Both the position numbers and the translations under genes were made by a program. DNA of 5,533 nt from JBNKDD01 sp050288085 (lineage in GTDB: Bacteria; Chloroflexota; Anaerolineae; Aggregatilineales; UBA3940): NCBI GenBank assembly GCA_050288085.1, contig JBNKDD010000345.1, forward strand, positions 1 through 5,533, in the 5' to 3' direction. Positions 1-5,533 of the stretch are shown piece after piece (the first letter of the stretch is position 1; each line of letters opens with the position of its first letter). Below the pieces are notes generated by a model. That model was not told where the DNA came from. It did not search any database and saw only the letters and a list, made by a program, of their open reading frames with translations.

Positions 1-2165
1 CCATCGCCCGCCCAGGAGAGGAAGCGGCCATCGGCCAGCGCCAGCGCGCCCCTTACCCCCCAGGTATGACCTGATAGAACCACCAGGGGCTGCCCGCCGT
101 TATCCCACAGTCGCAGGGTGTGGTCAGCCGACCAGGAAAGGAAGCGGCCATCGGCCAGCACCAGCGCACCTGTCACCCCCCTAGTATGGCCCTCCAGGAC
201 ACGGAGCAGATATCCTCCGGCTGAATTCAGGAAAGTTCCTTTCACAGGCTGCAAGCCTGGCAGAAACACAACCTTATCGAGCAACTCTGCAATTTCAGGT
301 TGGTTCATGTGAGCGTACAGCCGACCAGTCAGTTGATTGGCCAGCTGGCTCTTGTCCTGGCTCAACACGTGCAGGCTGATTTCAAGGGCGCTGGCCAGCA
401 GGCGGAGGGTCCCATCCCTTTCCGCCAAGCGTTGGGCATCAACCAACAGTGCATTAGCCGAGGTATTGTCCAGTTTGGCCTGCAGCCAACGGTAGTCGAG
501 TAGCCGCCTTCGCAGCTCATCTCGCCGCCCGGCTTCAAGCAGATGATAGCCAACCCACAGCCAGGCATAAGGGCTAGGTTCTATCCAGGCTTTCAGCAGA
601 GCCTGGTGGATAGCGGGCAGGTTCGTCACACGGGTGCACAGGTAAGTACGGATCACGTCATGCAGCCGGATAGTCCGGCGGCTCACATCATAGTATTGGA
701 ACAGGCTGTGGTAATGCATCGCCTTGAGGGCATCTTCCGTGTTAATCTCGTTCAGGTTGCCCGTCTGCTTCCACAGCCGTTCGATCTCCTCAAAGGGGAT
801 ATCGGTTTCTTCCGGGAAGACTGCCAGTTCCAGGAAACGCGGCTCCCAGTCACCCAGCTTACCAATCGACAGGTCAAGGCTGCTGCTCACCGCGCGGTTG
901 CGGTCTCCCTCGTCGGCCTGGTCAAAGAAGGTGATGCCGCGTTTATCCAGCCTGCGCTGCACCCTATCCAGGGCTTCGAGCAGAGTGAAACCATCTTTGA
1001 ATTCATCCTGCAGGTAGGCGGCCACCAGCTTGAGCAGCAGCGGCCAGCGGCCCAGGGCATCGGCCAGTTTTTCAAACGGGATTAGATCGGCGGGCAGTTC
1101 ATCCGCCCAACTCAACAGCAATTGAGCCGCTTCACCACTTGCCATCTCGTCAACGATCAGCGGTTCCTGAGCCTTGCGGGCTACCTGCGCGATCCGGGTG
1201 GTAATCAATGTGGTGCAGCGGCTGCCCAATCCGAGGAAGGGTTCCAGGTGAATCGGTTTCCAAACGTCGTCGAGCACAACCAGCAGGTCACGCTCATCAA
1301 CCAGTTCACGCAGGTGGGCAGCGGCAGCCTGGGTGGTCTGAAAACCGGGCCGTTCGCCGCTGAGCACCTCAATCTGCTCGATGATCAGGCTGATCAGGTC
1401 AGGGTTTTCGCCAAATTCGACCCACAGCACGCCATCGTCAAAGCGGAACTGCACATCCTCATCATGGCACAGCGCTGCCGCCAGGGTAGTCTTCCCAAAG
1501 CCACCCCCGCCTTGCAGGGCAGTCGTGATGGCAACGGTGCTTTCGTTAAGCAGCTGGTTGCGGATCGCCGCAAATTCACGCGGGCGCTGGACGAAGTCTT
1601 CCGGCAGGTCAGGCGCGGTGAAGGGAACACGGGGTACATCAGGCGGTGCGGTCAACGTATTGAGCAGGCGCTGCCAGGCCAGTTCGTTTTCCGGCTGGCT
1701 CTCGCGGAAATCGAGCACATCCACCTGGCTGACCCAGCGCGGCACTTTAGAAAAATCGATGTCATCCGCCACCACCGGGATGACATACCGCCCGATCTGC
1801 CGGGCATAGCGCCACTCACGTTCCACCACCGCCGATTCCAGGGCAGTCGGCGACAGGCACAGCACCATCACATCAGAGCCTTCAACTGCTTCCTGGATCT
1901 GTTGCCACCAATCGCGGCCCGGCTGCATGCTTTGTAGGTCACGCCACAGCTCAAAACCGAGCTTTTCCAGCCGTTCGTAGAGCGCTCGCGCAAACAGCCG
2001 ATCCGACCGGGAGTAGGACAGGAAGACTTTGGTCCCGCCGATGTCGTCCGGTTGCTTCAGGGTGATGAAGTAGTTGATCGTCTGGTTGATGATGTCACGC
2101 CCGGCTATATTGATGTCGCCCTCGTGATCACCCTCGATGTTGATGTTGATATCTTGATCGTCCAT
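1..2165 (-). CDS. TIR-NB-ARC (STAND) NTPase with APAF1-like helical region and WD40 repeats, 3' end cut by window edge
   Basis: A frame of 721 codons is open without a stop from ATG 2165 to position 1, so the C-terminus is missing. Visible order: beta-rich cap with GDINIAGRDII (about residues 11-28); TIR domain (about 46-153) opening with KVFLSYSR and carrying LWRDLQ and a SAVVEREW segment whose E117 aligns with the catalytic Glu of NAD-cleaving TIRs; NB-ARC with Walker A GGGGFGKTTL (K225), Walker B LLVVLDDVW (D299/D300), LITTR (320-324), GRWPLLL (from 372) and LHD (H502/D503); an APAF1-like helical linker (about 505-640, around YHLLEAGR); WD40 repeats from about residue 657. In this family the sensor binds a ligand, exchanges nucleotide, oligomerises, and the TIR hydrolyses NAD+ in the cytosol. 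The start is supported by AGGG six bases upstream. It is divergent from the methyltransferase gene. The domain assignment is secure; an antiphage role is inferred. Ligand and catalytic activity are unknown. Confidence 0.95.
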   Translation of the reverse strand, partial: MDDQDININIEGDHEGDINIAGRDIINQTINYFITLKQPDDIGGTKVFLSYSRSDRLFARALYERLEKLGFELWRDLQSMQPGRDWWQQIQEAVEGSDVMVLCLSPTALESAVVEREWRYARQIGRYVIPVVADDIDFSKVPRWVSQVDVLDFRESQPENELAWQRLLNTLTAPPDVPRVPFTAPDLPEDFVQRPREFAAIRNQLLNESTVAITTALQGGGGFGKTTLAAALCHDEDVQFRFDDGVLWVEFGENPDLISLIIEQIEVLSGERPGFQTTQAAAAHLRELVDERDLLVVLDDVWKPIHLEPFLGLGSRCTTLITTRIAQVARKAQEPLIVDEMASGEAAQLLLSWADELPADLIPFEKLADALGRWPLLLKLVAAYLQDEFKDGFTLLEALDRVQRRLDKRGITFFDQADEGDRNRAVSSSLDLSIGKLGDWEPRFLELAVFPEETDIPFEEIERLWKQTGNLNEINTEDALKAMHYHSLFQYYDVSRRTIRLHDVIRTYLCTRVTNLPAIHQALLKAWIEPSPYAWLWVGYHLLEAGRRDELRRRLLDYRWLQAKLDNTSANALLVDAQRLAERDGTLRLLASALEISLHVLSQDKSQLANQLTGRLYAHMNQPEIAELLDKVVFLPGLQPVKGTFLNSAGGYLLRVLEGHTRGVTGALVLADGRFLSWSADHTLRLWDNGGQPLVVLSGHTWGVRGALALADGRFLSWAGD
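8..188 (-). repeat. Tandem 120-bp WD40 repeat units in the STAND gene
   Basis: Positions 8-68 and 128-188 match at about 52 of 61 bases by hand count, at an offset of exactly 120 bp (40 codons). On the minus strand each unit encodes a blade with GHT at the start, then GV.GAL.LADGRFLSW. The GH histidines are H660 and H700, and the one complete unit ends in LRLWD. The array continues beyond the left edge, so the total number of blades cannot be seen. High DNA identity between neighbouring blades points to recent duplication or gene conversion. Confidence 0.85.
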
Positions 2166-2204
2166 TGAATGCCCTATTTGTGTTGGTTGAGTTGCTCATC
2201 CTGT

Positions 2205-2232
2205 ATTGTAGTGATGAACCCAATAGGGGCAA
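2205..2232 (-). promoter_or_regulatory. Candidate sigma70-type promoter of the TIR-STAND gene
   Basis: Read on the minus strand, TTGCCC (2232-2227, 4 of 6 to the -35 consensus) and TACAAT (2210-2205, 5 of 6 to the -10 consensus) are separated by 16 bp. Transcription would start near 2198, giving a leader of about 33 nt with AGGG six bases before the ATG. Found by eye only. Confidence 0.35.
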
Positions 2233-2246
2233 AATGCTCCTTATTG
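2221..2246. repeat. Imperfect inverted repeat upstream of the TIR-STAND gene
   Basis: CAATAGGGGC and GCTCCTTATTG face each other around the 5-base loop AAAAT. They form ten pairs with one bulged T (2241) and one G-T wobble. The left arm overlaps the candidate -35 box at 2227-2232, so a repressor or activator site is possible. It lies upstream of the predicted transcript start, so it would act as DNA rather than as an RNA leader. Chance occurrence is also possible. Confidence 0.3.
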
Positions 2247-2269
2247 CACTAGCAGACGAATAGGCGGAG

Positions 2270-2392
2270 ATGACCACCACGCCAGAGCAAAGTTATTCCA
2301 TCATGGTGTGCGTTGGTCGCCTACTCAACTACTTCCAGGCCATTTTGAACGGTCACGATGTTGGTAAACCGTTCGAGGGGCTGAACTTATAA
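2270..2392 (+). CDS. Putative 40-aa small protein (weak)
   Basis: ATG 2270 to TAA 2390-2392 gives 40 residues, with a hydrophobic/amphipathic stretch SIMVCVGRLLNYFQAIL at about residues 10-26. AGG at 2262-2264 sits five bases before the ATG and could serve as a weak ribosome binding site. Third codon positions are fairly GC-rich, as in the neighbouring genes, while the surrounding intergenic DNA is AT-richer; this is the main argument for coding. I recognise no family. It could be a real small membrane-associated or regulatory peptide, the remnant of a decayed gene, or chance. Confidence 0.25.
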   Translation: MTTTPEQSYSIMVCVGRLLNYFQAILNGHDVGKPFEGLNL

Positions 2393-2525
2393 AACCATAC
2401 ACTATGCGGGTGATCTTGACTTCACAGTCTATACCCTCTTCATATTTTCAGTAATTGATGCTAAACTAGAATCTGTCAATAGGCCGAAGCAAATCAGCAT
2501 GAAAACCAAATGATGTGTGATTGAA

Positions 2526-2555
2526 TTGTCATAGAATGGCAATGCCACATACATT
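2526..2555 (+). promoter_or_regulatory. Candidate promoter of the methyltransferase gene with a palindrome in its spacer
   Basis: TTGTCA (2526-2531, 5 of 6) and TACATT (2550-2555, 4 of 6) are 18 bp apart, which would start transcription near 2562 and leave a leader of about 44 nt. The spacer contains a perfect palindrome, TGGCA-A-TGCCA (2537-2547), a typical size for a small repressor half-site pair. An alternative -10-like TAGAAT lies at 2532-2537 but lacks a good -35. Assigned by eye; weak. Confidence 0.3.
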
Positions 2556-2593
2556 GCGATCAGCTTCGTTATTTTGCATTTTCTGAGTAGTTC

Positions 2594-2608
2594 AGGGAGG
2601 ACGCTTTG
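2594..2608 (+). promoter_or_regulatory. Strong Shine-Dalgarno deciding a TTG start
   Basis: AGGGAGG (2594-2600) is followed by a 5-base spacer and TTG (2606-2608). An in-frame TAG at 2588-2590 excludes any start further upstream, and no ATG or GTG lies between. The next in-frame ATG (2648, residue 15) has no Shine-Dalgarno and lies inside a palindrome, so TTG 2606 is the preferred start. Confidence 0.8.
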
Positions 2609-5533
2609 CCAACAACAACCGAACGTGTATATCAGCTAGTAGCTGATATGCAGCACACCACTGGCCTCGATCCCTTCAAGAAGCTATTCTGGACTGAGTT
2701 GAATTACGACCGAGTCAGCGATCTGGTATCCAGGCGCGACTGGCCCTCTTCAGCAATAGAAGCGCTCGCCGAAGACCCGATCCGCCTGGCCGAACATGAT
2801 GGCGGTTTTGGTCGGTTTGATGTCATCTACTGTCGTCTGAATGATAGATTGCTCATTGCCCCCCAGCGCCCAGTGATCAATCAGTTGTTACAAGAGTATC
2901 CCTATGCACTCTACATTTTCAGCGACGTGAACCAGGCTCACTGGCATTTGGTCAATGTCAAATACGATGAGAAAGCGCACAACCGGCGCTTATTCCGACG
3001 CATCACCGTAGGGCCAAACGAACGTTTACGCACAGCATCGGAACGAGTCGCCATGCTCGATCTGGCGTCGCTTAATCCAGACCTCTTTGGTTTATCGCCA
3101 CTTGTTATCCAGCAACGCCACGATGAAGCCTTCGATGTTGAGGCGGTTACACGCACATTTTTCCGCACCTATCGAGGCATTTTTGAAGACGCAGAAGCCA
3201 CAATAACCGGTTTTACCGATGAGGAAAACCGGCGGCTCTTCACCCAGAAATTGTTCAACCGGCTGATGTTCATCGTTTTCCTGGAACGCAAAGGCTGGCT
3301 GAACTTTCAGGGAGAGACCGGCGAATATCTATGTGCTTTATGGGACGATTACCAGCAAAGAGGAGCAGAACTTAGAGAAAACAACTTCTACGCAGACCGG
3401 CTTAAGCTGTTATTCTTTTCCGGCTTGAACACGCCCAACGAAGTCAACCTGATGGATGGATTCGGTGAGGACAGCTTTATCCAATCGCGTATCGGCACAA
3501 TGCCTTACTTGAACGGTGGATTGTTTGAGCAGGATGGAGACGACAGGCGTGAGGACATTTTTGTGCCGGATGAGATCATCGAACGTGCGATTGAAGACCT
3601 GTTTTATGCCTTCAACTTCACTGTCACCGAGAGCACCCCGCTTGATGTAGAGGTAGCCGTAGACCCGGAGATGCTCGGTAAGATATTCGAGGAACTGGTG
3701 ACCGGGCGACACGAATCCGGCAGCTACTATACCCCCAAGCCGGTTGTCTCTTTCATGGGACGTGAGGCCTTGAAAGGATACCTTCAGACTGCCAATCCTC
3801 ACGAGGATTCAAATGCTATTGTCAGGTTCGTTGACGACCACGACCCGGCGGGGATTCGCGATCCAGAGACGCTTCTTTCCGCACTAAAGCAAGTCACGAT
3901 TTGCGATCCAGCTTGCGGCAGCGGCGCATACCTGCTGGGTATGCTGCGCGAACTTATCGACCTGCGGGCGTGTTTATTCGCCACCCGCCAGATCGACGAT
4001 CTGACCACTTACCAGCGCAAGTTAGAAGTCATCCAAACCAACCTGTATGGTGTTGATCTCGATCCTTTTGCAGTGAATATCGCCCGGCTTCGATTGTGGC
4101 TATCGCTGATCGTTGATTTTGAAGGTAGCAATCCCCCTCCTTTGCCTAACCTGGATTTCAAGATCGAGGTGGGAGACAGTGTGCTAGGGCCTGACCCGTC
4201 GGGTGGGCTGACCGTCGATATGTTCCGCCGCCAGCAGATCGAAAATTACTATAACCTCAAAGCACGCTACCTGATATCGCACGGCAGGGAGAAAGTTGCC
4301 CTGCGAGACCAGATCTCTGAGGCAAAAACCCAGATCGTCGAGTGGGCGCAGAGCGGCCAGGACGCAACCGGCTTTGATTGGGCGGTTGAGTTTGCCGAAG
4401 TGTTTGATGATGGTGGTTTTGATGTCGTGATTACTAACCCACCCTATGTACGCCAGGAACTCATCCGTGAGATCAAACCCACGCTCAAACATATTTACGG
4501 AAATGATTTATATAGCGGGACAGCAGACCTATATGTCTATTTCTTCTACCGTGCCCTGCAACTACTCAGGCCAAGAGGGATAACCTGTTTCATTGTCTCG
4601 AATAAATGGATGCGCGCTGGTTATGGAAAAAAACTACGCACGCACCTTGCCACGCAGTCAACTGTGCAGGCTATAGTAGATTTTGGTGATCTTCCTATCT
4701 TTGAAGCAACAACTTATCCCTGCATCACCCTGTTACGCAAGCACAGACCACCAGAAGAACATGTTCTACAAGCTCTGACAGTTGATGACATATCTGTTGT
4801 AGAGCGGATAGCTGATGAGGTAGCAGCAGAAGCCTGGATGCAACCACAGCACAGTTTAAATGAAGACAAATGGGCACTTGTGAAACCCGAAATTCTTGCT
4901 CTTATAAATAAGTTGCGTGAGATAGGTGTTCCCTTGGAAACATATGTAACCAGTGAATTCCATTGGGGCATAAAGACTGGGCTAAATTCGGCATATGTAA
5001 TTTCTTCTGAAATGCGGACGAGGTTTCTTGAAGAAGATCCGCGAAGTGATGAGTTGCTGAGACCTTGGTTGCGTGGCCGTGATGTGAAACGATGGACAGT
5101 CGATTGGTCGGGCCTGTATATAATAGCTGTCCAAAACAGCGACGATGAGGATGCAAATAACTCATGGGGTCACATTGAAAACGAGAACCAAGCGCGAAAG
5201 AAATTTGCGGAGGTTTATCCGGTTATTCACAATCACCTAAGTCAATTCGAAGAGTCACTAAAGGCGCGAAGTGATCAAGGGCGCTTTTGGTGGGAATTAC
5301 GAACTTGTGCTTACTACAGCGCGTTTAATAAGCCTAAAATAGTTTGGGCTAAATATGGTATAAGCCCAGCTTTTGCCTATGACACTGAAAAATACTATTT
5401 AACAAATACATCTTTTATTCTTCCTACAGATGATATTTATCTGGTCGGTATATTAAATTCAAACACCATTCAATGGCTTGCCTATCACACCTTCAATATT
5501 GTTAGAGGCGGATATATTGAATGGATTACTGCT
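2606..5533 (+). CDS. Eco57I/type IIG-like N6-adenine DNA methyltransferase with TaqI-like specificity region, 3' end cut by window edge
   Basis: The frame is open for 976 codons from TTG 2606 to the last base. It would transfer methyl from S-adenosylmethionine to N6 of adenine at a specific DNA site, and may also restrict. Visible parts: N-terminal domain (about 24-165) with LFWTELNYDR, an ALYIFS strand and VGPNERLRTASERVAMLDL; helical connector with FNRLMFIVFLERKGW (to W231); motif X-like GSYYTP (Y374-P377); motif I DPACGSGAYL (434-443); GVDLDPFAVNIARLRLWL; GDSVLG; motif IV NPPY (611-614). This X-I-IV order is the gamma class. The C-terminal part has GIKTGLN (788-794) and LRGRDVKRW (822-830), as in TaqI-type target-recognition domains, and ILNSNTIQWL near the edge. 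Type IIG proteins are often about 1000 residues, so little may be missing. I see no convincing PD-(D/E)XK triad; an orphan or BREX/DISARM-type methylase is possible, though PglX usually has a different motif I. GC drops in the C-terminal half. Confidence 0.93.
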   Translation, partial: MPTTTERVYQLVADMQHTTGLDPFKKLFWTELNYDRVSDLVSRRDWPSSAIEALAEDPIRLAEHDGGFGRFDVIYCRLNDRLLIAPQRPVINQLLQEYPYALYIFSDVNQAHWHLVNVKYDEKAHNRRLFRRITVGPNERLRTASERVAMLDLASLNPDLFGLSPLVIQQRHDEAFDVEAVTRTFFRTYRGIFEDAEATITGFTDEENRRLFTQKLFNRLMFIVFLERKGWLNFQGETGEYLCALWDDYQQRGAELRENNFYADRLKLLFFSGLNTPNEVNLMDGFGEDSFIQSRIGTMPYLNGGLFEQDGDDRREDIFVPDEIIERAIEDLFYAFNFTVTESTPLDVEVAVDPEMLGKIFEELVTGRHESGSYYTPKPVVSFMGREALKGYLQTANPHEDSNAIVRFVDDHDPAGIRDPETLLSALKQVTICDPACGSGAYLLGMLRELIDLRACLFATRQIDDLTTYQRKLEVIQTNLYGVDLDPFAVNIARLRLWLSLIVDFEGSNPPPLPNLDFKIEVGDSVLGPDPSGGLTVDMFRRQQIENYYNLKARYLISHGREKVALRDQISEAKTQIVEWAQSGQDATGFDWAVEFAEVFDDGGFDVVITNPPYVRQELIREIKPTLKHIYGNDLYSGTADLYVYFFYRALQLLRPRGITCFIVSNKWMRAGYGKKLRTHLATQSTVQAIVDFGDLPIFEATTYPCITLLRKHRPPEEHVLQALTVDDISVVERIADEVAAEAWMQPQHSLNEDKWALVKPEILALINKLREIGVPLETYVTSEFHWGIKTGLNSAYVISSEMRTRFLEEDPRSDELLRPWLRGRDVKRWTVDWSGLYIIAVQNSDDEDANNSWGHIENENQARKKFAEVYPVIHNHLSQFEESLKARSDQGRFWWELRTCAYYSAFNKPKIVWAKYGISPAFAYDTEKYYLTNTSFILPTDDIYLVGILNSNTIQWLAYHTFNIVRGGYIEWITA
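2629..2649. repeat. Perfect 10-bp inverted repeat at the 5' end of the methyltransferase gene
   Basis: ATATCAGCTA (2629-2638) and TAGCTGATAT (2640-2649) are exact reverse complements around a single G. The element starts 23 bases after the first base of the TTG start codon and spans codons 8-15. As DNA it could be an operator. As mRNA it could form an 8-bp stem with loop UAGUA, close enough to the start to affect initiation. It also covers the alternative ATG at 2648. Confidence 0.6.

Larger units (their letters stand above)
2166..2605. other. Divergent intergenic region
   Basis: About 440 bp separate the two divergent start codons. GC content is lower than in the flanking genes (about 38% in the row at 2461-2520). 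It holds one candidate promoter per flanking gene, an imperfect inverted repeat at 2221-2246, an 11-bp palindrome at 2537-2547 and a weak 40-codon ORF at 2270-2392. Between about 2393 and 2525 I see no gene, no RNA-like structure and no recognisable element beyond a weak TTGACT (2416-2421) that lacks a good -10 partner. Confidence 0.7.

Noticed and set aside
1..188. The 120-bp repeat as a CRISPR-like or mobile repeat
   Set aside because: Both units are in frame in the STAND gene and encode WD40 blades of 40 residues, so protein repeat structure explains them.
1122..1937. Plus-strand ORF of 271 residues, and the 180-residue one at 543-1085
   Set aside because: Both lie antisense inside the 721-codon TIR-STAND frame, whose motifs are unmistakable. 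They show no recognisable domains and are shadows of GC-rich coding on the other strand.
2416..2446. TTGACT (2416-2421) as a -35 box of a plus-strand promoter
   Set aside because: No acceptable -10 box lies 16-18 bp downstream; the 17-bp position holds TTCATA, a poor match, and CATATT lies 19 bp away.
2648..2650. ATG 2648 as the start of the methyltransferase
   Set aside because: It has no Shine-Dalgarno sequence and lies within the palindrome, whereas TTG 2606 has AGGGAGG at ideal spacing and an in-frame stop just upstream.
3410..3802. Minus-strand ORF of 130 residues, and other minus-strand ORFs between 2938 and 5165
   Set aside because: They are antisense to the continuous methyltransferase frame, which contains motifs X, I and IV. 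No family features or ribosome binding sites support them.

Overview
The window is best read as part of a bacterial defence island. It holds two large, divergently transcribed genes, both cut by the window edges, separated by about 440 bp of AT-richer intergenic DNA. No complete large gene, RNA gene, CRISPR array, transposase or terminator is visible. The organism cannot be fixed from the sequence. Moderately high GC in most coding DNA (roughly 57-65% in rows I counted), a STAND protein joining TIR, NB-ARC, an APAF1-like helical region and WD40 repeats, and a glycine/aspartate-rich N-terminal cap (GDIN..GRDII) are all common in Chloroflexota, filamentous cyanobacteria and some actinobacteria. 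A Chloroflexota-like genome is my best guess, at low confidence.

Left part (1-2165, minus strand): one open frame of 721 codons starting at ATG 2165 and leaving the window at position 1. In order it encodes a short beta-rich cap, a TIR domain with the candidate catalytic Glu, a complete NB-ARC ATPase module (Walker A, Walker B, TTR, a WPLLL version of GLPL, an LHD version of MHD), an APAF1-like helical region, and the first WD40 repeats. The last two visible repeats are 120 bp apart and about 85% identical at DNA level.

Middle (2166-2605): divergent intergenic region with a plausible promoter for each big gene, two small palindromic elements near them, and a weakly supported 40-codon ORF (2270-2392).

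Right part (2606-5533, plus strand): one open frame of 976 codons starting at a TTG with a strong Shine-Dalgarno sequence. It encodes an Eco57I/type IIG-like gamma-class N6-adenine DNA methyltransferase with a TaqI-like C-terminal target-recognition region, and it leaves the window close to its expected end. GC content falls sharply inside this gene, just at or after the catalytic NPPY motif, so the specificity half may have a separate history. A perfect 10-bp inverted repeat lies in its first 15 codons.

How they may work together (inference): the methyltransferase protein would modify, and perhaps restrict, DNA. The TIR-STAND protein would be an ATP-dependent sensor that oligomerises on detecting an infection signal and depletes NAD+. 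The divergent layout suggests shared control or simple co-residence in a defence island. A dependency, with the TIR-STAND protein acting as a backup or guard for the modification system, is an untested possibility.
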